A stretch of 64,000 nucleotides of DNA, taken from assembly GCA_036493595.1 (NCBI GenBank), contig DASXPN010000008.1:1-64000 (forward strand), read 5' to 3'. Below the pieces are notes generated by a model. It had not been told where the DNA came from. It ran no database searches and was given only the letters and a program-made list of their open reading frames with translations. Numbering within the stretch: position 1 is the first letter of the stretch; each line of letters begins with the position of its first letter. The DNA is from DATAES01 sp036493595. GTDB taxonomy: Bacteria; Actinomycetota; Acidimicrobiia; Acidimicrobiales; JACDCH01. The position numbers and the translations under genes are program-made. This document shows positions 46,243-54,680 of this stretch, piece after piece.

Positions 46243-47097
46243 TCAGCCCCGCTGCGCCAGCACCGACGCGGCGGCCTCGGTCATGGCCGCAACCGGCGCG
46301 TCACACCCGGTCCACAGCCGAACGGCATGCGCCGCCTGCCGCACGAGCATCCCGAGACCGTTCGCCACCACGCTCCCCCGCTCGGCCGCCGCCCCCAGCA
46401 ATGGTGTGACCGAAGGGTGGTAGACGAGGTCGACCACGGTGTGTGACGGGCCGAGCAACGCGGCGTCGAGTGGAAGCCGGTCGTCGAGCATCCCGACCGG
46501 AGTTGCGTTGACGACCAGCGTGGCGTCCGCGATCGCATCCGCCAGCCCGGCAGCAGGGCCGACCGCCGGGTCGACGACGCGGCCTCTCTCGCCGGCCAAG
46601 GCCAGGGCCCGTTGCGCGTTGGCGGGCGTGCGGTTGACGATCGCGATGTCGGCCACACCCTCCCGGGCGAGCGCGAGCACGACGGCCCTCGCCGCGCCGC
46701 CCGCTCCGAGCATCACCGCGCGACAGCCCGCGAATTCGAACCCGAGCTCGGCGCGCACTGCGTCGACGAACCCCGCTCCGTCGGTGTTCTCGCCGACGAG
46801 ATCATCGCCGTCCGGCACGATGCAGTTGACCGCATCCAGCGCGGTCGCGTCAGGCGAGCATCGATCGACGAGCTGCGCCACCGCTTCCTTGTGCGGCATC
46901 GTGACCGACAGTCCGCCGAGTCGAAGCACGCGCATCGCGTCGAGTGCACGAGCGACATCGCCCGGCGCGACTTCGAACGCGACGTAGGACCAGTCGAGCC
47001 CGAGCGCTTCGAACGCGGCATTGACGATGGCGGGCGACAGCGAATGACGGAGCGGCGAACCGATCACGCCCGCCACCCGCGTCGTCCCCGAGATCAT
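46243..47097 (-). CDS. aroE: AroE, shikimate dehydrogenase
   Basis: Reduces dehydroshikimate with NADPH. 284 residues: substrate domain with GSPLRHSLSPAIVNAAF (Ser/Ser), catalytic Lys in SVTMPHKEAV and Asn/Asp in NTDGAGFVDA; nucleotide domain GAGGAARAVVLAL and NRTP (NADP phosphate Arg). The ATG start at 47097 gives MISGTTRVAGVIGSP. It follows mltG after ten bases, the usual alaS-ruvX-mltG-aroE order in actinobacteria. Confidence 0.97.
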   Translation of the reverse strand: MISGTTRVAGVIGSPLRHSLSPAIVNAAFEALGLDWSYVAFEVAPGDVARALDAMRVLRLGGLSVTMPHKEAVAQLVDRCSPDATALDAVNCIVPDGDDLVGENTDGAGFVDAVRAELGFEFAGCRAVMLGAGGAARAVVLALAREGVADIAIVNRTPANAQRALALAGERGRVVDPAVGPAAGLADAIADATLVVNATPVGMLDDRLPLDAALLGPSHTVVDLVYHPSVTPLLGAAAERGSVVANGLGMLVRQAAHAVRLWTGCDAPVAAMTEAAASVLAQRG

Positions 47098-47107
47098 GCC
47101 GTGCCGA

Positions 47108-48244
47108 TCAGTCGCAACCGAGTCCGGCGTCATGGCACCGCTGCTTGGCCGCTTCGAACTCGGCCGCGCTCGCGGTGAAGAAGTGGTGTCCGGCCGGCAG
47201 GTTCGGGTCGAGCACGTAGTACAGCTCGTCGCCATTGTCAGGATTCAGCGCTGCGTCGAGCGACGCACGACCGACGTTGGCGATCGGCGTGGGCGGCAAC
47301 CCTGTGTTCTTGCGCGTGTTGTAGGGCGAGGTTTGGGTGAGGTCGCTCTGGTGCAGCACGCACGGCCGCTCGTCCTTCAGGTAGCACAGCGTCGCATCGA
47401 CACCGAGGGGCATGCCCTGGTCGAGCCGGTTGTAGATCACACGCGCGATCTTCGGACGGTCCTCGTCGACCTTCGCCTCCTCCTCGACGAGCGACGCCAC
47501 GATCAGCACCTCGTAGGGGCTGTGGCCGACACGGGCTTGCGCGTCCTGCAAGCCGAGCTCGGCTGCCACCTTGTCGAACTGCGCGGTCATCGTCTGCACG
47601 ACGGTGTGCTCGTCGGCGCCCTCACCGATGTCGTAGGTGTCAGGGAACAAGAAGCCCTCGAGACTCCGCCCCTGCGGCTGGAAGATGGACTTGACCTGCC
47701 CGTCGGTCAAGGCCTGGCTGAGCTTGTCGGTCGACAGGGTCGGGATGTCCTTCACGATCTGGCCGGGCACCTGCCTGATGTTGAGCCCGGGCGGGACCGT
47801 GAACTGTTTCGTCGGGGGCGGCAACGGTCCCGCTTCGAGGGTGTGGATGACCTCGTCGGCTCGCGCGTGCTGCGTCAGCCGGTAGCTGCCGGCCTTGAAC
47901 GGCCCGGCGCTCTTCCATCGCACGTACAGCTTGAAGAGGAACGAGTTGTTGATGACGCCCTTCTGCTCGAGCAGGTCCGCGATCGAGTTCGTGGACGAAC
48001 CGGTCGGCACGTCCACCACGACTTCGGTCTGGTTCCGTCCGGTCGGGAACAGTTGGCGATGCGCCCAGAATCCGACGACCGCGGCCAGGAGCACGAGCAC
48101 GGTCGTGATGCTGAGCAGGACGATCAGCAACTTGCGCCGAGTCGACGGCTCCTCGCTCAGCAGTTCGTAGTCGGCATCGTCCTCATCGCCTACGTCGTCG
48201 ATGTCATCGGATTTGGGGCCCGCGTCGCCACGGAGCTCAGTCAT
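47108..48244 (-). CDS. mltG: MltG, endolytic murein transglycosylase (YceG-like)
   Basis: Cuts nascent glycan strands and so sets peptidoglycan length. 378 residues: acidic cytoplasmic N-terminus (1-37), one membrane helix (about 38-60), a LysM-like subdomain (about 73-150) and the catalytic YceG domain. The catalytic Glu is residue 254 in VASLVEEEAKVDEDRP; SPYNTRKNTGLPPTPIANVG is the conserved C-terminal signature. ATG overlaps ruvX by eight bases. Confidence 0.95.
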   Translation of the reverse strand: MTELRGDAGPKSDDIDDVGDEDDADYELLSEEPSTRRKLLIVLLSITTVLVLLAAVVGFWAHRQLFPTGRNQTEVVVDVPTGSSTNSIADLLEQKGVINNSFLFKLYVRWKSAGPFKAGSYRLTQHARADEVIHTLEAGPLPPPTKQFTVPPGLNIRQVPGQIVKDIPTLSTDKLSQALTDGQVKSIFQPQGRSLEGFLFPDTYDIGEGADEHTVVQTMTAQFDKVAAELGLQDAQARVGHSPYEVLIVASLVEEEAKVDEDRPKIARVIYNRLDQGMPLGVDATLCYLKDERPCVLHQSDLTQTSPYNTRKNTGLPPTPIANVGRASLDAALNPDNGDELYYVLDPNLPAGHHFFTASAAEFEAAKQRCHDAGLGCD

Positions 48245-48674
48245 CGTTCTCGTCTCTTGATCGGCGTCGGTCGAGCCACGCCTGGAGCAGCACTGCGGCC
48301 GCGGCGCGGTCGATGACCGCAGTGCGGTTGTGACCGCGCACGCCCTGTTGTCGGAGGTGTCGCTGCGCGGTCACGGTCGTGAATCGCTCGTCGACCGTGT
48401 CGACCGGGACCGACAGTGTCGCGCGCAGCTCCTCGACCTCGTCGAGCACGGCCCGCGCCGCCGGGCCTTCGGAGCCGTCGAGCGACAACGGCAGGCCGAC
48501 CACCACCATCTCGGCACCCCACTCGTCCACGGTGGCGGCGATGGCCCGGTGGTCGGCCTCATGGCTGCCCCGTGCCCGGACGATGGTGTCGACGGGCGTG
48601 GCGACGAGCTCGTCACGGTCGCTGACGGCAACCCCGATGCGCTTGGACCCGAGATCCAGCCCCAGGGCCCTCAC
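48237..48674 (-). CDS. ruvX: RuvX/YqgF, RNase H-fold resolvase-like protein
   Basis: 145-residue RNase H-like protein implicated in rRNA 5' processing and Holliday-junction resolution. First motif GLDLGSKRIGVAVSD (catalytic Asp near residue 7), VVGLPLSLDGSEGP in the middle, DERFTTVTAQRHL and the C-terminal IDRAAAAVLLQAWLD with the last acidic residue. The GTG start overlaps the alaS stop (GTGA). Confidence 0.94.
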   Translation of the reverse strand: MRALGLDLGSKRIGVAVSDRDELVATPVDTIVRARGSHEADHRAIAATVDEWGAEMVVVGLPLSLDGSEGPAARAVLDEVEELRATLSVPVDTVDERFTTVTAQRHLRQQGVRGHNRTAVIDRAAAAVLLQAWLDRRRSRDENDD

Positions 48675-51238
48675 GTCGGCGACAGACCGGCAGCGGCCCG
48701 CGCCTGGTCGAGCGCAGTGTCGAGTGCGCTCGGGTCTTTGCCGCCGGCGACCGCGAGCCGTGGATCCTTGCCGCCGCCGCCTTTGATGGTCTTCGCCGCA
48801 TCGGCGATCAGCCCCGACGCGTCGAGCCCGCTGCCCTCGGCCACGGCGCTCACGAGCGCGGCGCCGCCGCCATCGGGCGCCGATCCGAGCACGACGGCCC
48901 GGATGCCGGCGATGTCGCGCACCGCGACCGCGAGATCGCGCAGGCCGTCGCGGTCGGTGCCGTCGACCCGCGCCACCACGACTCCGTCGACCGCGCTCGC
49001 GGCGAGCGCCGTCGACCGTCCGGTCGCCGCTTGGCGGCGCAACGTCTTGACCTCGTCGCGCAGCGCCTTGATCTCGTCGAGTCGCTTGCGCACGCCATCG
49101 AGCAGGTCGTCGCGCGGCACGTTGACGAGCTGCGCGACCGCACCGACCAACTGCTCCTCGTCGCGCAGACGATCGATCGGACCGGTACCGGTGACCGCCT
49201 CGAGGCGCCGCAGGTTCGAGCCGATCGACTCCTCGCGCACGATCTTCACGGGACCGATGTCGCCCAACGCCCGCACGTGCGTGCCGCCGCACAACTCGAT
49301 CGAACGCCGGCCTGCCTCGAGCACGCGCACGATGTCGCCGTACTTGTCGCCGAAGAACGCGATGGCGCCGAGTTGCTCCGCGTTGGCCTTCGTCGTCTCG
49401 TAGTGGTGCACCGGATCGTTGGCGAGGATCTCCCCGTTGGCGATGTCCTCGATCTCGCGAATCTGCTCACCGGTAAGTGGCTCGTAGTGGCTGAAGTCGA
49501 AGCGCAGGCGATCGGGCGCGACGAGCGAACCCTGCTGCTTGACGTGATCGCCGAGCACTTGGCGCAACGCCCAGTGGAGAATGTGGGTGGCGGTGTGGTT
49601 GCGGCGGATGGCGTTGCGGCGCGGGACATCGATGGCGGCCGCGGCCTCCTGGCCCGCGGTGACCTCGCCGTCGACGATGCGAGCGACGTGACGATGCAGG
49701 CCGGGCAGCGCGTAGTTGGTATCGATCACGTCCGCGGTGCCGGTGTCGCCCACTTGACCTCCGGCCTCCGCATAGAACGGCGTGCGGTCGAGGACGATGG
49801 CAACGTTGCCGTCACGTCCGGGTACGACCGCGATGACGGTGGCCTTGATCTCGAACTCCTCGCGGCCGACGAACTCGGTCGGCCCGAATCGGTCGAGCAC
49901 AGACTGGAAGTCGGTCAGGTCCGCGTAGAGGTCGCCCTTCTTGCCCGAGGCCTTGGCCCGGCGGCGCTGCTCGTCCATCAGGCGATCGAAGCCCTCGACG
50001 TCGACGTCGACGCCCTGCTCCCGCGCGATCTCCTGCGTGACCTCCAACGGGAAGCCGAACGTGTCGTGCAGTTGGAACGCGACTTCGCCCGGCACGCGCT
50101 CCGCGTGTTGCGCGAGCGCGTTGTCGAGAAGTTGCACGCCGCGCGACAGCGTCGACCGGAAGCGATCCTCTTCGCGCCCGAGGATGTCGAGGATCGTCTC
50201 GCGGTTGGCACGCAGGTCGGGATAGGCGTCCTCCATCGTCTCGATGCACGTCCGCGCCAGATCGGGCAGCACGGGTTTGTTCACACCGAGCAGGTACGCG
50301 AAGCGAACGGCACGGCGGATCACGCGCCGCAGCACGTAGCCGCGGTCCTCGTTCGACGGGATCACCCCGTCGTTGACGAGGAACGTCATCGTGCGGGAAT
50401 GGTCGGCCAGGATGCGCAGGGCGACGTCGGTCTCGTCGTCCTGGCGGTACGCGCGACCGGTCAGCGACTGCGCCATCTCGAGGAGCGGCTGCATCACGTC
50501 GATGTCGAACGCCGTCCGGCCGCCCTGCAGCAGCATCAACCACCGCTCGAACCCGGCGCCGGTGTCGATGTTGCGAGCCGGGAGGTCAGTGAGGCTGGCG
50601 TCGTCGTGGCGGAAGTACTGCATGAAGACGAGGTTCCAGAACTCGACGTAGCGGTCCTCGGCACCGAACGCCGGCCCGCCTTCGGCGCCCCACTCGGGCC
50701 CCGTGTCGTAGTGGATCTCCGAGCACGGTCCGCACGGACCGATCTCGCCCATCTCCCAGAAGTTCTCCTTGTCGAGCCGCTGGATGCGCTCGATGGGCAG
50801 GCCGATCTCGTCGTGCCAGATCTGTTCGGCGTCGTCGTCGCTGACATGCACGGTGATCCACAGGCGGTCGGCGTCGAAGCCGGCCACCTCGGTCACGAGC
50901 TCCCACGCCCACTTGATGGCGTCGAGCTTGAAGTAGTCGCCGAAGCTCCAGTTGCCGAGCATCTCGAAGAAGGTGAGGTGGCGGCGGGTGCGGCCGAGCT
51001 CGTCGATGTCGTTGTGCTTGCCGGCGAGGCGGACGCACTTCTGGATGGACGCGGCCCGGGGCGGGTTGAACGGCACCGGTTCCTCGCCGAGGAAGTACGG
51101 GACGAACTGCATCATCCCCGAGTTCGTGAACATCGGTGCGGTCGGATGGTGCGGGATGAGCCCGGCCGAGGGCACCACGGTGTGCTGGCGCGCCGTGAAG
51201 AACTCCGTGAAGGCGCGCCGCAGCTCGTGGCCCTGCAT
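48671..51238 (-). CDS. alaS: AlaS, alanyl-tRNA synthetase
   Basis: 855 residues, slightly short of 875. Class II catalytic domain (1-240; GLIPHHPTAPMFTNSGMMQF and GAGFERWLMLLQ), tRNA-recognition helical domain, editing domain with zinc ligands in HTATHILHWALRQ and ELCGGTHVRALGDIG, and a C-terminal DHHA1 domain (about 720-855). All catalytic and editing motifs are intact. The ATG at 51238 gives the family's MQGHELRRAFTEFF opening. Confidence 0.97.
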   Translation of the reverse strand: MQGHELRRAFTEFFTARQHTVVPSAGLIPHHPTAPMFTNSGMMQFVPYFLGEEPVPFNPPRAASIQKCVRLAGKHNDIDELGRTRRHLTFFEMLGNWSFGDYFKLDAIKWAWELVTEVAGFDADRLWITVHVSDDDAEQIWHDEIGLPIERIQRLDKENFWEMGEIGPCGPCSEIHYDTGPEWGAEGGPAFGAEDRYVEFWNLVFMQYFRHDDASLTDLPARNIDTGAGFERWLMLLQGGRTAFDIDVMQPLLEMAQSLTGRAYRQDDETDVALRILADHSRTMTFLVNDGVIPSNEDRGYVLRRVIRRAVRFAYLLGVNKPVLPDLARTCIETMEDAYPDLRANRETILDILGREEDRFRSTLSRGVQLLDNALAQHAERVPGEVAFQLHDTFGFPLEVTQEIAREQGVDVDVEGFDRLMDEQRRRAKASGKKGDLYADLTDFQSVLDRFGPTEFVGREEFEIKATVIAVVPGRDGNVAIVLDRTPFYAEAGGQVGDTGTADVIDTNYALPGLHRHVARIVDGEVTAGQEAAAAIDVPRRNAIRRNHTATHILHWALRQVLGDHVKQQGSLVAPDRLRFDFSHYEPLTGEQIREIEDIANGEILANDPVHHYETTKANAEQLGAIAFFGDKYGDIVRVLEAGRRSIELCGGTHVRALGDIGPVKIVREESIGSNLRRLEAVTGTGPIDRLRDEEQLVGAVAQLVNVPRDDLLDGVRKRLDEIKALRDEVKTLRRQAATGRSTALAASAVDGVVVARVDGTDRDGLRDLAVAVRDIAGIRAVVLGSAPDGGGAALVSAVAEGSGLDASGLIADAAKTIKGGGGKDPRLAVAGGKDPSALDTALDQARAAAGLSPT

Positions 51239-51248
51239 CAGATCAACG

Positions 51249-51491
51249 CTACCGGGGGGTCGCGACGAGCTCGGCTCGGATCTCTTCCTCGCGCTCGCGC
51301 ATCGCCTCCCGTCCCTCGCTCACCGCGGCGCGGACGTCGGTCCCGAACGAGCGGATGGCATCGGCCAGATCGGCCGAGACCCGCTCGGGCGTGTAGCGGG
51401 CCACCGTCTCGCGCATGAACCGCATGACCCAGAACGACACACCGAAACCGAAACCGATGCCGACCACCAGCCAGAACAGACGCCGGAACAC
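51249..51491 (-). CDS. Small single-pass membrane protein (DUF6167-like)
   Basis: 80 residues: one glycine-rich N-terminal membrane helix (about 4-25) and a charged cytoplasmic helix (about 35-78, probably coiled coil). Streptomyces genomes carry a comparable small gene between alaS and the DUF948 gene, and the order is the same here. Function unknown. GTG start, six bases after the DUF948 stop. Confidence 0.75.
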   Translation of the reverse strand: MFRRLFWLVVGIGFGFGVSFWVMRFMRETVARYTPERVSADLADAIRSFGTDVRAAVSEGREAMREREEEIRAELVATPR

Positions 51492-51497
51492 GACGAG

Positions 51498-51863
51498 CTA
51501 CTCCTCGCCCCGGCGCTTGCGGAAGCGCCGGGCGGCGCGGCCCGTGCCCGAGGCGAACGCCAGGGTCTTGATGACCGGGTTCGAGAACGCCAGGTATGCC
51601 AGCCGTGAGGCCGAGTCGACGGTGGTCGAGATCGACTCCGCCGTACCGAGCAGGTGATCGACGCGCTCGAGGTCCGCGGTCGCCTGACCCACGGCACTGC
51701 GCATCTCGGCGACGACCGGCAGCGTCTCGCGGCGCATCTCCTCGATCGACTCGCGCAGGATCCGCAGCGTCCGCGTCAGCGCCACGATGGCGAAGATCAG
51801 CACCACGACCGCCATGCCGCTCGCCACCGCGACGACCAGCGCGGCAGCGTCACTGGTGTCCAT
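51498..51863 (-). CDS. DUF948-family membrane protein
   Basis: 121 residues with one N-terminal membrane helix (about 8-30) and an amphipathic coiled coil containing LRESIEEMRRETLPVVAEMRSAV shortened in the family to its central part, then a short conserved SNPVIKTLAFASG and a basic tail RRFRKRRGEE. DUF948 proteins are found beside alaS in Gram-positives; function unknown, perhaps envelope stress. The ATG at 51863 has GAAGG eight bases upstream; a GTG at 51872 is the alternative. Confidence 0.8.
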   Translation of the reverse strand: MDTSDAAALVVAVASGMAVVVLIFAIVALTRTLRILRESIEEMRRETLPVVAEMRSAVGQATADLERVDHLLGTAESISTTVDSASRLAYLAFSNPVIKTLAFASGTGRAARRFRKRRGEE

Positions 51864-53229
51864 CGTCGTCACCTTCGATCTGGGCGGTGGGCGCGGTGTG
51901 GGCGTCGGTCACGGTGTGCTCTCGAAGGCGAGCCATACGCTCGGCGATCTCCTGTTCGAAGCCGTGGGTGGAGGGTGTGTAGTACGTGCGCCCCGCGGCC
52001 GCCGGGGGGCGATAGTCCTGCTCGACCCATCCCCGGGGGTCGTCGTGAGGATAGTGGTAACCGACTCCGTGCCCGAGCTTCGCCGCGCTGCGGTAACCGG
52101 TCCCTCGCAGGTGAGGGGGCACCTCGCCGGCCGCGCCCCCGCTCACGTCCTCCCGTGCACTCCAGATGGCGACAGCCGATCGATTCGACTTCGGCGCGGT
52201 CGCGAGATGCACGACGGCCTGCGCCAGGTTGAGCTGCGCCTCGGGCAACCCGACGAACTCCAGGGCACGCGCCGCGGCGTCCGCGACGACGAGTGCCATC
52301 GGATCGGCCATGCCGATGTCCTCGGACGCAAGGATCACGAGCCGTCGGGCGATGAAGCGGGCGTCCTCACCCGCCTCCAGCATGCGAGCCAGCCAGTACA
52401 AGCCGGCGTCCGGGTCGGAGCCCCGGATGCTCTTGATGAACGCGCTGATGACGTCGTAGTGCTCGTCCTCGCCGTAGCGGAGTGCCTTCGTGCCGATGGC
52501 CGCCTCGGCGTCGGCAAGAGTCACCCGCATGTCATCGCTCGCAGTCGCCTGCGCTCGCGCCCCGACGAGAGCGACGGCGACCTCGACGGTCGTCAGAGCT
52601 TGCCGCCCGTCACCTTGGGTCATGTTGACGAGATGCGCGAGCGCGTCGTCGTCGATGCTGGCGCCTTCGGCGTCGAGGCCGCGCTGCACGAGTTGTTGCG
52701 TCGCGTCGCGGTCGAGCGGCTCGAGCCGGAACAGCGTCGACCGTGACATGAGCGGCGGGTTCACCTCGAAGTACGGGTTCTCCGTCGTCGCGCCGATCAG
52801 GACGATGAGCCCGCTCTCGACCGACGGCAGCAATGCATCCTGTTGCGCCTTGTTGAAGCGATGGACTTCGTCGAGGAACAGGATCGTGCCGCGGTCGTGC
52901 TCCCCCAACCGACGTTGCGCGCGCTCGAGCACCTCGCGCACATCCTTCACGCCGGCGCTCACGGCCGAGAGTTGCTCGTACTCCTTCGACGTCGCGTTGG
53001 CGATGAGCCGAGCGATCGTCGTCTTCCCCGTGCCGGGTGGACCCCACAAGATCACCGATGACAACCGATCGGTCTCGATCAGCGATCGAAGTGGTGCACC
53101 CGGCGCAAGGAGGTGGGCTTGGCCGACGATGTCGTCGAGCTTGCGGGGCCGGAGACGGTCCGCGAGCGGAGCGCGCCGCGCGAGACGATCGGATGCCGCC
53201 GCGTCGAAGAGGTCATCCCCCTTGGCCAC
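51850..53229 (-). CDS. rarA: RarA/MgsA, replication-associated recombination AAA+ ATPase
   Basis: 459-residue clamp-loader-like ATPase acting at stalled forks. Walker A GPPGTGKTTIARLIA (about 62-76), Walker B LFLDEVHRFNKAQQD, sensor 1 IGATTENPYFEV, then the helical lid and C-terminal tetramerisation domain with LGHGVGYHYPHDDPRGWVEQ-type sequence. It is complete. GTG start. The 3' end overlaps the DUF948 start by fourteen bases. Confidence 0.95.
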   Translation of the reverse strand: MAKGDDLFDAAASDRLARRAPLADRLRPRKLDDIVGQAHLLAPGAPLRSLIETDRLSSVILWGPPGTGKTTIARLIANATSKEYEQLSAVSAGVKDVREVLERAQRRLGEHDRGTILFLDEVHRFNKAQQDALLPSVESGLIVLIGATTENPYFEVNPPLMSRSTLFRLEPLDRDATQQLVQRGLDAEGASIDDDALAHLVNMTQGDGRQALTTVEVAVALVGARAQATASDDMRVTLADAEAAIGTKALRYGEDEHYDVISAFIKSIRGSDPDAGLYWLARMLEAGEDARFIARRLVILASEDIGMADPMALVVADAAARALEFVGLPEAQLNLAQAVVHLATAPKSNRSAVAIWSAREDVSGGAAGEVPPHLRGTGYRSAAKLGHGVGYHYPHDDPRGWVEQDYRPPAAAGRTYYTPSTHGFEQEIAERMARLREHTVTDAHTAPTAQIEGDDDGHQ

Positions 53230-53288
53230 CGGGCGAGGTTACGGGCAGATCTGTGCCGTCGAGCGTTCTCGCGTGTCACGATTTCGCG

Positions 53289-53942
53289 GTGAGCGAGTCG
53301 TCGATTCTCGTCGTGACGTACGTGTTGGTCGGCCTGGTCGTCGCCGCGTACATCTGGTTCGTCGTGTGGCGGGTGCGAGCCGAGCGGCGCAAGAAGGCGG
53401 CGGACGAAGCGGCGCAGGCACCGATGAGAGCCGCGCTGGCGACGGCATTCGACTTGCTCCCCACTGGTGAAGACGCGGTTGCCGATTCGGCGCCTGTCGC
53501 GGCGCCAGTTGCCGCCGGCATCTCCGCACGTCAGGCCAGTAACCCTCAACCGCAACCTCATCAAGAGGTCGAGGGTCGCGCGCCGGTCGACGGTGACGCG
53601 CCGGCGGCAACGGTGGCGGCATGCCTCTCCGGCGTGCAACTCCCGTGCGATCTCACGCCGCTCACGACCATGGCCTCGCGGCCGAACGTCGGCGACCGGG
53701 TCGCCTTCTGGACCAACACCACACCCGCCGAGGTCGTCGGGCCCGCCTTCGCCGATGAGCTCGAACGGCTCGGCTACTCGGTCACCTCGCTCGACCTGTC
53801 AACCCTCGCCGCGCAGCGCGACGAAGCAAGGCTCATCGTCGTCCTCCATCCCGATGGGCTCCTCGCGGTGATCGGCGACAAGCCCGCCTTCCCGTCGATC
53901 CCGGAACGGTCGGTCGTCATCGAGACCTGGGTCCCCGAATAG
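53289..53942 (+). CDS. Single-pass membrane protein of unknown function
   Basis: 217 residues: an N-terminal membrane helix (about 5-27, SILVVTYVLVGLVVAAYIWF), a basic stop-transfer stretch RVRAERRKKAADEAA, a Pro/Ala-rich linker (about 60-115) and a C-terminal alpha/beta domain of about 85 residues with GDRVAFWTNTTPAEVVGPAFADELE shortened here to its start near residue 140. I do not recognise the domain. Divergent from rarA with 59 bases between; no clear ribosome site at the GTG. Confidence 0.65.
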   Translation: MSESSILVVTYVLVGLVVAAYIWFVVWRVRAERRKKAADEAAQAPMRAALATAFDLLPTGEDAVADSAPVAAPVAAGISARQASNPQPQPHQEVEGRAPVDGDAPAATVAACLSGVQLPCDLTPLTTMASRPNVGDRVAFWTNTTPAEVVGPAFADELERLGYSVTSLDLSTLAAQRDEARLIVVLHPDGLLAVIGDKPAFPSIPERSVVIETWVPE

Positions 53943-54008
53943 CTCGCGCTCGCTGCCGCGCCGCCCATGATGCACGACCGCATCGACGAGCGACGCTGAC
54001 GACCGCCG

Positions 54009-54587
54009 TCACTTCGACGCAGTCCACGTGCCGGAGATGTCGCCCCTTGCGCTCCCAACGGTGGGCGCCAGGCCGGAGCAGTGGAACGACCCGCCGAACT
54101 GCGTTGCCTCGAGATCATCGATGGACGCAGAGCACGTCGTCGAGTTGTCCTTCGAGTAGTCGACGGTGTCGGGGTTCGCGATGCTGGCAATGACGTCAGC
54201 CGTCTTGACCGCCGGGCAGTCCTCACCCGAGCGCGGCGCGGTGCCTTTGATCGTGAGGCTCCTGTTGTCGTCCGGCAGAGGAACCACCGAGAACGCACCG
54301 TCGCTGAACGTCGCCCACTCGGCGCTGTGCGGTCGGGTCTCGTCGAAGCTGAAGTCGATGTGATGACCGTCGCTCGTCGTGAGCGTGGCGTTCATGACGA
54401 TGTGCGAGAAGTCGAGCGACTCCGTCGAGCTCGACAGGTCGCAGGTCCCCGATGAGCTGGTCGACGTCGAGTCGGCGGGATCGGTCGACGAGCTCTGGGC
54501 CGACGTCGAGTGCGAACCGCCGCCGCACGCGGCGAGCACCACGGCCAGGACGGCGATGGTTGCGATCGAACGAGCGAGACGGTTCAT
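54009..54587 (-). CDS. Putative secreted lipoprotein
   Basis: 192 residues. The signal peptide (NRLARSIATIAVLAVVL) ends in the lipobox LAAC with Cys near residue 21, so the mature protein is anchored in the outer leaflet. A Ser/Thr/Asp-rich linker (about 25-50) leads to a beta-rich domain with four cysteines (TCDLSS, EDCPAV, TTCSAS, FHCSGL) likely forming two disulfides. Resembles mycobacterial-type small lipoproteins of unknown function. ATG chosen for the signal peptide; AAGGA lies eight bases upstream. Confidence 0.8.
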   Translation of the reverse strand: MNRLARSIATIAVLAVVLAACGGGSHSTSAQSSSTDPADSTSTSSSGTCDLSSSTESLDFSHIVMNATLTTSDGHHIDFSFDETRPHSAEWATFSDGAFSVVPLPDDNRSLTIKGTAPRSGEDCPAVKTADVIASIANPDTVDYSKDNSTTCSASIDDLEATQFGGSFHCSGLAPTVGSARGDISGTWTASK

Positions 54588-54680
54588 GTTCGTGTTCCTT
54601 CCCCAAGAAGTGGCGTGCAGTACCCGCACGCGATGTAGGCGACGCACGCCGGGACGAATCGGAGTGGTCAGTCGCGGCGG

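Noticed and set aside
49031..51418. A very long open frame on the plus strand opposite alaS
   Set aside because: It mirrors alaS codon structure in a high-GC genome, has no recognisable domain and lacks a ribosome site. Similar long antisense frames opposite carB (29493-31487), aspS (54864-56810) and metK (22708-24396) are rejected for the same reason.
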